A stretch of 64,000 bases of DNA from Salinimicrobium sp963709775 (lineage in GTDB: Bacteria > Bacteroidota > Bacteroidia > Flavobacteriales > Flavobacteriaceae): contig CAVPXS010000018.1 in assembly GCA_963709775.1 (NCBI GenBank), forward strand, positions 62,001 through 126,000. Direction: 5' to 3'. The position numbers were made by a program, and so were the translations under genes. Position 1 is the first letter of the stretch; each line of letters begins with the position of its first letter. Below the pieces are notes generated by a model. That model saw only the letters and a list, made by a program, of their open reading frames with translations. It searched no databases and had not been told where the DNA came from. This document shows positions 1-8,991 of this stretch, one piece after another.

Positions 1-55
1 TTAGGTTTGCCGCTATGCCTACTAAAAAACCGATAAGGATCTCTTTCTTAATCAT
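1..55 (-). CDS. Start of a small membrane protein, cut by the window edge
   Basis: Only the first 18 codons are present, beginning at the ATG complementary to 53-55 and reading MIKKEILIGFLVGIAANL. A short basic stretch followed by a hydrophobic run suggests an N-terminal membrane segment. The start overlaps the surE stop by eight bases (ATGATTAA), so the gene is probably translationally coupled to surE. I do not recognise the product from this fragment. Confidence 0.6.
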   Translation of the reverse strand, partial: MIKKEILIGFLVGIAANL

Positions 56-830
56 TAAGGTCCCAGGTATTTAGATCCCGAAGGAATTGATGGGCCGTAA
101 GGTCAAATTGAACAGGTACAACAGAAACATAACCCTGTGAAAGGGCATGTTCATCACTGTCTTCTCCCTCGTCTTCATTGATAAATTTTCCTGAGAGCCA
201 GTAATAATCACGGCCCTGCGGATTTGTTCTTTTATCAAATTCTTCTTCCCAGCGTGCATTTGCCTGCCGGCAGACTTTGATTCCCTTGATCTCCGATTCC
301 TGTAACTTCGGAAGGTTAACGTTTAGCACCACCCCTTTTGGAAGTCCGTGTTTTAGGACCTGCCGGGTAATTCGTTTTATAAATTTCTTGCAGGGCTCAA
401 AATCGGCATTTAAGGAATAATCCAGAAGGGAAAAGCCAATTGCGGGAATTCCTTCAATCCCTGCTTCCACCGCGGCACTCATAGTGCCAGAATAAATTAC
501 GTTAATGGAAGAGTTGGAACCATGGTTTACACCACTCACACAAAGATCGGGTTTGCGGTGCAGGATTTCCTGGGTTGCGATCTTAACACAATCGGCCGGA
601 GTACCCGAGCAACTGTATTCCTTATGCTTGTAAGTTTCCTTGACAGTGATCTGGTCACAAAAGAGGGTGTCGCTAATGGTAATGGCGTGTCCCATTCCAC
701 TCTGCGGGCTATCGGGTGCTACCACGATCACATCTCCCAGCTGCTTCATTACATCTATTAAGGCTCTTATTCCGGGAGCCGTAATTCCGTCATCATTTGT
801 TACTAAGATCAGCGGTTTTTCCTGAGACAT
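48..830 (-). CDS. surE: 5'/3'-nucleotidase SurE
   Basis: SurE is a cytoplasmic metal-dependent phosphatase that releases phosphate from nucleoside monophosphates. It is often tied to stationary-phase survival and nucleotide salvage. The 260-residue protein has the family N-terminus LVTNDDGITAPG, with the metal-binding Asp pair at residues 13-14. It also has the APDSPQSGMGHAIT segment near residue 40 and the SGVNHGSNSS metal and nucleotide site near residue 100. Length is normal for the family. The start at 830 lies 125 bases from the divergent S41 peptidase gene. Downstream it overlaps a small membrane protein by eight bases. Assignment is by motif and is very secure. Confidence 0.96.
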   Translation of the reverse strand: MSQEKPLILVTNDDGITAPGIRALIDVMKQLGDVIVVAPDSPQSGMGHAITISDTLFCDQITVKETYKHKEYSCSGTPADCVKIATQEILHRKPDLCVSGVNHGSNSSINVIYSGTMSAAVEAGIEGIPAIGFSLLDYSLNADFEPCKKFIKRITRQVLKHGLPKGVVLNVNLPKLQESEIKGIKVCRQANARWEEEFDKRTNPQGRDYYWLSGKFINEDEGEDSDEHALSQGYVSVVPVQFDLTAHQFLRDLNTWDLND

Positions 831-955
831 TTATGAAAAATTTATGGCTGCTAAAATAAATTAATTTCCTGAGGAAAGGCTTATATTCGTAAATTAACAA
901 AAAAGGAGAAGACTATAGAAGTTGGCATAGTTTTTACTGTATTATAGGTATACTA

Positions 956-3109
956 ATGACGAAAATTCAATCCATGATGAAAAGGAACTATAAGCTACTG
1001 GTGCTGGTTTTGCTGTTTGCTGCGGCCTCTTGCAGTTTTACCACAAAGACATTCAACGACCCCAATAAAGATAAAACCTTAATTGAATTGATATCATACG
1101 TTCTTAAAAATGGACATTATGATGCCAAAGAAATAGATGATTCCTTTTCTTCTGAAGTTTATAAAGATTATCTCGAGGCTCTTGATCCTTTAAAAAGGTA
1201 TTTCTACGCTAGTGATATTGAAGAATTCCAGCAGTATGAAACCCTTATTGATGACCAGATAAAAAACAGTGAGATCAACTTCTTCGACCTTACTCATACC
1301 CGTTTGATAGAACGTATGGCCGAAGCTGAAGGGATCTACGAAGAAGTCCTTGAAAAGCCTTTCAATTTTAATAAGAATGAGGCGCTGGATACAGATTACA
1401 GTAAAAGAGGATATGTTACCTCTAAAGAAGAAATGAAGGAAAGATGGAGAAAGCAGCTTAAGTTTTCGGCCATTTCAAATTTTTACGATAAGAAGAAAGA
1501 GCAGGAGCGTGAATTGGAGAATGATCCAGATTATTCTGTAAAGACAGATGCTCAACTTGAAGAGGAAGCCCGGGAATTAACCAGTAATTCTCTGAATGAA
1601 TATTTTGATTTTAGTGATGACCTTGAGAGAAAAGATTGGTTTTCTGTCTATGTCAATGCTATTGTAGAGGAGTTTGATCCACACACCTTTTACTTTGCAC
1701 CTCAGGACAAAGATCGTTTCGATATGGCCATGAGTGGAAAGCTGGAAGGTATTGGCGCCCGTCTTCAAAAGAAAAATGATAATGTAAAGATCGTCGAAGT
1801 GATCTCCGGAGGACCGGCGTGGAGAGGCGAAGAAGTAGAAGTTGGGGATGAGATCATCAAAGTGAAGCAGGAAGACGAGAAAGAGGCTGTAAGTGTTGTA
1901 GGAATGCGACTTGACGATGCAGTTAATTTGATCAAAGGCCCAAAAGGATCTAAAGTAACCCTTACCCTTAAAAAGGTTGACGGGACAATTCAGGAAGTAG
2001 ATATTATTCGGGATGTGGTAGAGATTGAAGAAACTTATGCCAAGGCGGCTAAAGTGGAAAAAAATGACCGTGTCTATGGAGTGATCAACCTTCCGAAGTT
2101 CTATTTTGATATGGAAGATTATTCCCAAAGAAACGCAGCTTCCGATGTTAAGAAGGAGATCATAAGACTTAAAAAAGAAGGAATGGACGGGCTTGTGCTT
2201 GACCTTAGAAACAATGGAGGAGGATCCTTAAAGACCGTTGTGGATATCGCCGGTTTATTCATTAAAGAAGGGCCTATTGTACAGGTGAAGTCCAAGCTTG
2301 AAGGCCAGGAAATATTAAAGGATAATGATTCTTCAATTCTTTGGGATGGACCGTTGGTGATCCTTGTGAACGAACTATCGGCCTCGGCTTCAGAAATTCT
2401 TGCAGCCGCAATGCAGGATTACAAGAGAGCTGTGATCATTGGAAGTAAGCAAACCTATGGAAAGGGAACAGTGCAAAATGTGCTTGACCTTAACCGCTGG
2501 GTGAGAAATAATGATCTCGGAGATCTTGGAGCTTTGAAAATGACTACCCAGAAGTTCTACAGGGTGAACGGAGGTTCTACTCAATTGGAGGGTGTTAAAA
2601 GTGATGTTGTGGTGCCAGATCGTTATTCTTTCATTGACATAGGGGAGAAAGACCAGAAGAATCCGCTGCCATGGGATCAAATTGAAGCGGCATCTTTTGA
2701 GCCGTGGGATGGATATATTGATTTTGAGGAGACAATGTCCAACAGCCAAAAGAGAATGGAAGGGAATAAGAATATTGAGCTAATAAAACAGAACGCCGAA
2801 TGGATTAGAGATCAGCGAAATAGTACTTCTTTCCCACTTAATTATGCTGAATACAGCATGGAAATGGAGCTCAATGAAGAGCAGGCTAAGAAATTTGATG
2901 AAATTTCTGAATATGAGTCTGACCTAAGCTTTGAATCTCTTCCTTATGAAAAAGAATTATTCGATGTAGATACCGTGCTTGCTCAAAAGAGAGAAAGATG
3001 GCACAAGAACTTAAGGAGTGATATTTATATGGAAGAGGCTGTTCATGTTCTCGAGGACATGAAGATGAATAACATCAAGAAGTCAGGTCTTGCCGATATT
3101 AAAAAATAA
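956..3109 (+). CDS. Carboxy-terminal processing protease (S41, Prc/Tsp type), lipoprotein
   Basis: This periplasmic serine protease cleaves proteins from their C-termini and is the Bacteroidota form of Prc/Tsp. The N-terminus ends in a lipobox (FAAASC at about residues 21-26), so it is probably a lipoprotein. An N-terminal helical domain is followed by a PDZ domain (about residues 255-345, with KLEGIGARL and VIKGPKGS-like signatures). The S41 core has NELSASASE, containing the catalytic Ser, and YGKGTVQ, containing the catalytic Lys. A Prc-type C-terminal region of about 150 residues follows. At 717 residues it matches the long Prc class rather than the short CtpA class. Met codons at 974 and 977 are plausible alternative starts; the one at 977 gives a more typical signal peptide (MKRNYKLL). 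Confidence 0.93.
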   Translation: MTKIQSMMKRNYKLLVLVLLFAAASCSFTTKTFNDPNKDKTLIELISYVLKNGHYDAKEIDDSFSSEVYKDYLEALDPLKRYFYASDIEEFQQYETLIDDQIKNSEINFFDLTHTRLIERMAEAEGIYEEVLEKPFNFNKNEALDTDYSKRGYVTSKEEMKERWRKQLKFSAISNFYDKKKEQERELENDPDYSVKTDAQLEEEARELTSNSLNEYFDFSDDLERKDWFSVYVNAIVEEFDPHTFYFAPQDKDRFDMAMSGKLEGIGARLQKKNDNVKIVEVISGGPAWRGEEVEVGDEIIKVKQEDEKEAVSVVGMRLDDAVNLIKGPKGSKVTLTLKKVDGTIQEVDIIRDVVEIEETYAKAAKVEKNDRVYGVINLPKFYFDMEDYSQRNAASDVKKEIIRLKKEGMDGLVLDLRNNGGGSLKTVVDIAGLFIKEGPIVQVKSKLEGQEILKDNDSSILWDGPLVILVNELSASASEILAAAMQDYKRAVIIGSKQTYGKGTVQNVLDLNRWVRNNDLGDLGALKMTTQKFYRVNGGSTQLEGVKSDVVVPDRYSFIDIGEKDQKNPLPWDQIEAASFEPWDGYIDFEETMSNSQKRMEGNKNIELIKQNAEWIRDQRNSTSFPLNYAEYSMEMELNEEQAKKFDEISEYESDLSFESLPYEKELFDVDTVLAQKRERWHKNLRSDIYMEEAVHVLEDMKMNNIKKSGLADIKK

Positions 3110-3131
3110 GAAGAAGAAAAATTTAGATTTC

Positions 3132-3160
3132 AAAAAGGGCTTTTTTAAAGCCCTTTTTTT
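3132..3160 (+). terminator. Rho-independent terminator of the S41 protease gene
   Basis: A 12-bp perfect stem (AAAAAGGGCTTT / AAAGCCCTTTTT) with a three-base loop is followed by a T run. It lies 22 bases after the stop codon. Confidence 0.9.
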
Positions 3161-3421
3161 ATGCCTTATTGGTATTAGAATTAATCTCCATAGAAGATAG
3201 AATGGGTAGGAATATGGATCTCCAGCGGCCTGACAAAGAATAGCATTAGAGCAAACAGGAAGGAGAAATAGAAGAGATTTTAAGTAGGTTTATATAGCCA
3301 CTAATCAAATTCAGGAAATATTTGCTTCGCTTCGGAAAGGGGATATCCCTCCTGAAATCTGAAGAAGTTTTTAAAGATCCTGAGTTATATCTTTAGAATT
3401 ATATTTCCCTACTCAGGGTGC
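3161..3421. other. Intergenic gap between convergent genes, nothing recognised
   Basis: This A/T-rich stretch lies between the S41 terminator and the rodA stop codon. I see no gene, tRNA, strong hairpin or repeat family member here. A terminator for the minus-strand mre/rodA block would be expected but no clear stem with a minus-strand T run is visible. Confidence 0.5.
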
Positions 3422-4672
3422 CTACCAGAAGGACATTCTATCAGAATCCAGCTTGATGAAAATGAAGAGAAGTATTGTGAACCCCCAAAGTCCCGAACCT
3501 CCGTAGCTAAAGAATGGTAATGGTATTCCCACTGTTGGGAAGATGCCTATAACCATTCCAATATTTACAAAAAAGTGGACAAAAAGGATTCCTGCAACAC
3601 TGTAACCGTATACCCGGTTAAATTGGGATTTCTGTCTTTCGGCCATGTGGATGATCCTCAGCATTAAGAAGATGAACAGGAAAATGACCACTGAGCTTCC
3701 CACAAAACCCCATTCCTCGCCTACGGTACTAAATATATAATCTGTATGTTGTTCAGGAACGAAATTTCCCTTTGTCTGGGTGCCTTCTGTCCATCCCTTG
3801 CCAAACCAGCTTCCACTGCCAATTGCGATCTCGCTCTGGTTGGTATTGTAGCCTATTCCGCGGTTATCCACTTCTTTTCCAAGAACAATGTTGAACCGGT
3901 CGCGGTGACGCTGTTCAAAGATGTTTTGAAAGATGTAATCTACCGAGAAGGAAAGAGCTATAGCCATGATTAGGATGCTCAAATAAACAATGATCCCCGG
4001 TTTCTTTCTCTTTCTGAAGAAATACAGGAAGATAACCACTGCAGTGGCACCAATAGAAACCCAGATAGGACTGAATAGCAGCGTTAGAACAAAGACCAGC
4101 ACTCCTATGGTACCTGCGATTAAATAGACCCCGGAAAGTCCTTCCCTGTAAAGCGGAAAGAAAAATGCGGCATAAACCATGGCACTCCCCGCATCGGGTT
4201 GGGGTAGAATGATCAAAGCAGGCAGGGCTATTATTACAAACGCCTTAAATTGGTCAGACAGGTCCCGGATGTTCGTTTGAATATCGCTTATGAACTTTGA
4301 AAGGGCCAGAGCTGTGGCCACCTTGGCAAATTCCGCCGGCTGTAAGGAAAAGCTTCCGAAGGCATACCAGGAAGTAGCGCCATTAATTGTTTTTCCGAAG
4401 AAAAAGAGGCCCAGAATGGAAATTAGGGAAATGATATAAATGACACTTGCAAAACGTTCATAGAATTTCGCTTCCAGGGAGAGGAGAATCACTATTAAAA
4501 GTACGCTTAGAAGGATCCATAACAATTGCCTTCCATAGATCTGGCCGAATTCGAACGCAGAAGCGGCAGTATCATCAAGTGATGCCGAATAAATATTAAC
4601 CCACCCAATGGTTACCAGTAAGAAATAAATAAGGATAGTAAGCCAGTCGAACTGGGAAATTGTCTTTGGCAT
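3422..4672 (-). CDS. rodA: Rod-shape-determining protein RodA (SEDS glycosyltransferase)
   Basis: RodA is the SEDS-family peptidoglycan glycosyltransferase of the elongasome. It polymerises lipid II in partnership with PBP2. The 416-residue protein has about ten hydrophobic segments. The family loop carries the catalytic-type Asp in PQPDAGSAMVY, and GFVGSSVVIFLF and PFFSYGGSGLWG are SEDS signatures near the C-terminus. It is the last gene of purH-mreBCD-mrdA-rodA and starts five bases after the mrdA stop. The pairing with its cognate PBP2 fits the standard elongation operon. Confidence 0.95.
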   Translation of the reverse strand: MPKTISQFDWLTILIYFLLVTIGWVNIYSASLDDTAASAFEFGQIYGRQLLWILLSVLLIVILLSLEAKFYERFASVIYIISLISILGLFFFGKTINGATSWYAFGSFSLQPAEFAKVATALALSKFISDIQTNIRDLSDQFKAFVIIALPALIILPQPDAGSAMVYAAFFFPLYREGLSGVYLIAGTIGVLVFVLTLLFSPIWVSIGATAVVIFLYFFRKRKKPGIIVYLSILIMAIALSFSVDYIFQNIFEQRHRDRFNIVLGKEVDNRGIGYNTNQSEIAIGSGSWFGKGWTEGTQTKGNFVPEQHTDYIFSTVGEEWGFVGSSVVIFLFIFLMLRIIHMAERQKSQFNRVYGYSVAGILFVHFFVNIGMVIGIFPTVGIPLPFFSYGGSGLWGFTILLFIFIKLDSDRMSFW

Positions 4673-4677
4673 AGTTG

Positions 4678-6591
4678 TTAATTAATTCCTTTGGGCTTCT
4701 TTTCAACCCAACCATATTTTTTACCGTCATTGATCAGGAACGGTTCTCCGCTATATGGTTTCATGTATTCGTCTTCGAGACTGTTTTTAAAGATCCAGTC
4801 CTCCATATCTTTCCGGGTGATTTCCCCTTTAATGTATTTTTCGATCATTAGGCCGGCAATTCGACCTGCGTACCTACCTCCCCAGTATCCATTTTCCACG
4901 AAAACGGCAATGGCTATTTTAGGGTCATCAACAGGGGCAAATGCGATAAAAATAGAATGGTCTGTTAGCTGCATTCTTTTACCATTTACTTTAGTGAAGT
5001 TTTCGGCAGTACCGGTTTTTCCTGCGATTTCTATTCCGGGGATCTGAAGTGCAGCCGCAGTACCAGCTTTGTAAACCTGGTGCATTCCTTCCACAACAGG
5101 CCCAAAATGCTCAGGATCAATGGTGGTATATTTCTTCTCGGTAAATTCTTCTTCCTTTAGCGGGGAGCCCTCAATTTCCTTAAGGATATGCGGAGTATAG
5201 AACCAGCCTCTGTTTGCAATCGCAGCCGTCATGTTTGCCAATTGTATAGGGGTCATTAGAACTTCTCCCTGTCCAATGGCATTAGAAAGTGTGGCTGTTG
5301 AAAACCATTTGTAGGTAGGGTAATCGTATATTTTATTATAATATTCTGAAGTAGGGATCTTTCCGGGGCGGCCTGTGGAAAGATCGGAGCCAAGATAATC
5401 TCCCAGCCCAAAGCTCTTTAGATGTCCTGCCCATGCATCTACTCCTCCCTGCGGAGTAGGATATTTTTCAACAATTCTTCTATAGACGTTGGCGAAGTAA
5501 GCATTACAGGATTGTGCAATCCCCGGAACCATATCCAGCGGACTGGCGTGAGCATGACAACCCATTTTGCGGCCTCTCCCATAGAAATAGCCTCCATTAC
5601 AGGAGAAACGATCACCAGTATCAACTACGCCTTCCTGTAAGGCGATAAGGGCATTTATGGTCTTAAAAGGCGATCCAGGCGGATATTCTGCCAAAAGCCC
5701 CCGATCATAAAGAGGATTGTTAATAGAATCAAGCCATAGCTTTGTGAAATTTTCAGATCTTTTACGGCCTACAAGGTCGGCGGGATCATAGTTCGGGGCT
5801 GTCACCATGGCCAGGATCTCTCCTGTTGCCGGTTCAATAGCAACAATACCACCTCTCTTGTTTTCCATGAGAAGCTCCCCGTATTTCTGAAGTTCGGAAT
5901 CAATGGTGATTTTTATGTCTTTACCTTTTTTTGGAAGGGTGTCATAAATACCTTCTTTGTAAGGTCCGATGTCACGGTTAAACCTGTCCTTTTGGATATA
6001 TTTTACTCCTTTTACGCCTCGTAGTAATTCTTCGTAATAACCTTCGATTCCCTGGCGTCCAATAAGGTCCCCGGAAAGGTAATAAGGATTTTCGTTTACG
6101 ATACGCTGGTTGACCTCGGTTATGTATCCCAGGACATTGGCTCCATGTTCTGTATAGTAATCGCGTAAGGATCGCTTCTGAATATAGAAACCTTCATACT
6201 TCCGCATTTTTTCCGCGAGATAAGCGTATTCACCTTTTGTGAGCTGTGGAATTACTACCGATGGCAGGCGGGGGGAATAAATTTTAGCTTTATCCAGCCG
6301 CTCTACTAACTGTTCCGTAGTTATGCTAAGAATATTACATAGCTCTGTGGTGTCAAAAGGTTTCAAGTTACGGGGAATGACCATTACGTCATAAGACGGT
6401 TGGTTGGAAACAAGGAGCTCTCCATCGCGATCAAATATGAAACCTCTCTGCGGGTAATCGTAAACTACCTTTATAGCATTGTTCTCTGAGAGTCCCACAA
6501 AAGAATCATCCATCACTTGCAGGTAGAAAAGCCTGGCCAGGAAAATAATCCCGGAGGTGATGACTATGATGTAGAGTAAGACTTTTCTCAT
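4678..6591 (-). CDS. mrdA: Penicillin-binding protein 2 (elongation transpeptidase)
   Basis: This class B PBP cross-links peptidoglycan during lateral wall growth. It has an N-terminal membrane anchor (residues about 4-25), a dimerisation domain with RGFIFDRDGELL at about 49-60, and a transpeptidase domain. The three active-site motifs are intact: S307-P-F-K310, S361-C-N363 and K525-T-G527. Length (637) is normal. The start codon overlaps the mreD stop by four bases, and rodA follows at five bases, so the synthase pair is translated together. Confidence 0.96.
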   Translation of the reverse strand: MRKVLLYIIVITSGIIFLARLFYLQVMDDSFVGLSENNAIKVVYDYPQRGFIFDRDGELLVSNQPSYDVMVIPRNLKPFDTTELCNILSITTEQLVERLDKAKIYSPRLPSVVIPQLTKGEYAYLAEKMRKYEGFYIQKRSLRDYYTEHGANVLGYITEVNQRIVNENPYYLSGDLIGRQGIEGYYEELLRGVKGVKYIQKDRFNRDIGPYKEGIYDTLPKKGKDIKITIDSELQKYGELLMENKRGGIVAIEPATGEILAMVTAPNYDPADLVGRKRSENFTKLWLDSINNPLYDRGLLAEYPPGSPFKTINALIALQEGVVDTGDRFSCNGGYFYGRGRKMGCHAHASPLDMVPGIAQSCNAYFANVYRRIVEKYPTPQGGVDAWAGHLKSFGLGDYLGSDLSTGRPGKIPTSEYYNKIYDYPTYKWFSTATLSNAIGQGEVLMTPIQLANMTAAIANRGWFYTPHILKEIEGSPLKEEEFTEKKYTTIDPEHFGPVVEGMHQVYKAGTAAALQIPGIEIAGKTGTAENFTKVNGKRMQLTDHSIFIAFAPVDDPKIAIAVFVENGYWGGRYAGRIAGLMIEKYIKGEITRKDMEDWIFKNSLEDEYMKPYSGEPFLINDGKKYGWVEKKPKGIN

Positions 6592-7094
6592 CTGGATCGT
6601 TTGTTGAATAATGCAAGCGTTAGAAAGACAAGAATTATTGTAAACACTGCCGAAAAAAATGTTTTTTTAAGGAGTAACAATAAATGTGCAAAATTGAAAA
6701 ATTCCAACAAAAACAATACAAAATGATGAACAAGCACAAGGATCAAAACATAACTTAATCGCGATCCCGGTTGGGTACTGGAGAATTTAATGGTTTGATA
6801 GTCATAGCTCACTCCAAATGAAAACCTAAGGATTGCCGGCCTTATGTAAGCAGCTACGACGCATGCTGCTGCATTTATGCCGCCGCTGTCCTCAAAGATA
6901 TCTACTCCCCAGCCCAGGAGAAAGCTTAGGAATATAAAAAGAGTTTGATTGGCATTGAAAGGGTACAAAAGAATGAAGAGAACGTATAGGTAAGGATTGA
7001 TGTAACCCAGGAAATTAATGTTGTTCAACAACAGCACCTGTACTAATAACAGCAATACAAACCGAAGGGTGTTGGTGAAAATTACACTATTCAT
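6588..7094 (-). CDS. mreD: Rod-shape-determining protein MreD
   Basis: MreD is a small integral membrane component of the Mre elongation complex. The 168-residue sequence is almost wholly hydrophobic with five or six predicted segments, and shows the family-like run LLLVQVLLLNNINFLGYINP. Sequence alone is weakly diagnostic. Position between mreC (eight-base overlap) and mrdA (four-base overlap) makes the call firm. Confidence 0.9.
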   Translation of the reverse strand: MNSVIFTNTLRFVLLLLVQVLLLNNINFLGYINPYLYVLFILLYPFNANQTLFIFLSFLLGWGVDIFEDSGGINAAACVVAAYIRPAILRFSFGVSYDYQTIKFSSTQPGSRLSYVLILVLVHHFVLFLLEFFNFAHLLLLLKKTFFSAVFTIILVFLTLALFNKRSR

Positions 7095-7914
7095 CTTTAG
7101 AAAGATTTTGAAGGGCTCTTATTTCACTTTGACTTGTGTTTTCAATGATGTAAACATATCCAATGTTGGTCATGTCATTGAACAATTGAATATCAATATT
7201 ATAGTAGCTCTCGCTCTGGTCCAGTGAGAAATTCTTCACGGCCCCTATAGGTATGCCTTTGGGAAAGATAAGAGAGCGTCCTCCGGTAATAATGGTGTCT
7301 CCTTCGGCTAAAGGTGCAACCGATGGTACATCGGTTAATTGCACTACGGCGGGATCATCTCCATTCCATACCAAAGTTCCAAAGTGATTGGAGCGTTTCA
7401 ACTGCGCGTTTATTCTCGAATTAGAATTGAGGATCGAAATTACTGTGGAATAATTTGGGGAAACGTTCTCCACGATTCCCACGATTCCTTTGCTTGTAAC
7501 CACACCCATATCTCTCTCAATTCCATCACGGGCGCCACTTTTAATTGTGAGGTAGTTGTCTATTTTGGCGTAATTGTTATTAATGACTTCAGATGCTCTA
7601 AAAATGTAATCTGCGTCAAAACTACTGGTGTCTGTATAGGTCTTGATCTCCAGAGAATCTTCATACCCGGCAAGGCGGGTGCGGAGTCTTTCATTCTCTT
7701 CAAGCAAACGTAAATTGTACTGTTCAAGATGAAAATAGCTGTTGATGTTACTGGTCCAGCTGTAGATGCCGCCGCTCATGAAATTGGCAGAGCTAATAAA
7801 TTTACTTTTTTGATAGGAGTGCGACTGAATGGTCAAAAACAGGGAAAAGGTTAGCAGCAATAAGAATAGAATATTGTTCTTATTGCGAATAAGAAAATTA
7901 ATTATTTGCTGCAT
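7087..7914 (-). CDS. mreC: Rod-shape-determining protein MreC
   Basis: MreC is a bitopic membrane protein whose periplasmic part activates the PBP2-RodA synthase. The 275-residue protein has one N-terminal membrane segment (about residues 12-30) and a coiled-coil-like stretch (YNLRLLEENERLRTRLAGYE, about 65-85). Two beta-rich domains follow, with the family phrases SRINAQLKRSNHFGTLVW and SLIFPKGIPIGAV. It begins nine bases after mreB and overlaps mreD. Confidence 0.95.
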   Translation of the reverse strand: MQQIINFLIRNKNNILFLLLLTFSLFLTIQSHSYQKSKFISSANFMSGGIYSWTSNINSYFHLEQYNLRLLEENERLRTRLAGYEDSLEIKTYTDTSSFDADYIFRASEVINNNYAKIDNYLTIKSGARDGIERDMGVVTSKGIVGIVENVSPNYSTVISILNSNSRINAQLKRSNHFGTLVWNGDDPAVVQLTDVPSVAPLAEGDTIITGGRSLIFPKGIPIGAVKNFSLDQSESYYNIDIQLFNDMTNIGYVYIIENTSQSEIRALQNLSKDE

Positions 7915-7923
7915 AAGCTACTC

Positions 7924-8952
7924 CTACTTTATCAAGATCCCCTTGTAACGATGAAGGGTTTTCAGGCAAATACCCGTTCCGCGAACCACTGCCCGTAAAG
8001 GATCTTCGGCAATATAAACCGGAAGATCGGTCTTTTGTGATAATCTCTTGTCCAGTCCACGCAACATCGACCCTCCACCGGCCAAATAGATCCCGGTGTT
8101 GTAAATGTCGGCTGCAAGTTCCGGCGGAGTCTGTGAAAGGGTTTCCATCACGGCATCCTCGATCCTTAAGATCGATTTATCAAGGGCTTTGGCAATCTCC
8201 CGGTAGGAAATATTCACCTGCTTAGGCTTTCCTGTAAGAAGATCCCTTCCCTGAACGTTCATTTCATCTGGTGGTACCTCAAGATCTTCGGTAGCAGCAC
8301 CAATCTGGATTTTTATTTTTTCAGCAGTACGCTCCCCAACATAAAGGTTGTGTTGCGTACGCATGTAATAAACGATGTCATTTGTAAAAACGTCCCCTGC
8401 GATCTTAACCGATTTATCACACACAATTCCTCCAAGGGCTATCACCGCGATTTCGGTAGTACCACCACCTATATCTACGATCATGTTCCCTTTTGGTTGC
8501 ATAATATCTACTCCAATCCCAATGGCAGCAGCCATTGGTTCATGTATTAAATAAACCTCTTTCCCGTTAACTCTTTCGGCACTTTCTTTTACCGCACGCA
8601 TCTCCACTTCAGTAATTCCTGAAGGGATACAGATCACCATTCTCAAAGCGGGGGTAAACATCTTCTTTTTAAGAGCGGGAATCTCCCTAATGAACATGGT
8701 GAGCATTTTTTCAGATGCATCGAAATCGGCAATCACCCCATCCTTTAATGGACGAATAGTTTTGATATTCTCATGGGTTTTTCCCTGCATCATCGCAGCT
8801 TCCTTCCCAACGGCAATGATCTTACCGGTAGTACGGTGGCGGGCCACGATAGAAGGACTGTCAACCACAACCTTATCGTTATGGATAATAAGTGTATTGG
8901 CAGTTCCTAAATCTATAGCTATTTCTTCAGTGAGAAAGTCGAAAAATCCCAT
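7924..8952 (-). CDS. mreB: Rod-shape-determining protein MreB (bacterial actin)
   Basis: MreB is the actin-like ATPase that orients cell-wall elongation under the membrane. The 342-residue protein has phosphate 1 (AIDLGTANTLI, about residue 12), phosphate 2 (NMIVDIGGGTTEIAVI, about residue 156) and the adenosine motif (YLAGGGSMLRGLD, near 288). An amphipathic N-terminus (MGFFDFLTEE) fits membrane binding. It lies 39 bases after purH and may share its transcript. Confidence 0.97.
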   Translation of the reverse strand: MGFFDFLTEEIAIDLGTANTLIIHNDKVVVDSPSIVARHRTTGKIIAVGKEAAMMQGKTHENIKTIRPLKDGVIADFDASEKMLTMFIREIPALKKKMFTPALRMVICIPSGITEVEMRAVKESAERVNGKEVYLIHEPMAAAIGIGVDIMQPKGNMIVDIGGGTTEIAVIALGGIVCDKSVKIAGDVFTNDIVYYMRTQHNLYVGERTAEKIKIQIGAATEDLEVPPDEMNVQGRDLLTGKPKQVNISYREIAKALDKSILRIEDAVMETLSQTPPELAADIYNTGIYLAGGGSMLRGLDKRLSQKTDLPVYIAEDPLRAVVRGTGICLKTLHRYKGILIK

Positions 8953-8991
8953 TTTTAGTCGATTAGTTGAGGTTTGGTAAATGTAATAAAA

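Noticed and set aside
1577..2128. Open frame of 183 codons antisense to the S41 protease gene
   Set aside because: The plus strand encodes a complete conserved protease. The antisense product has no recognisable features.
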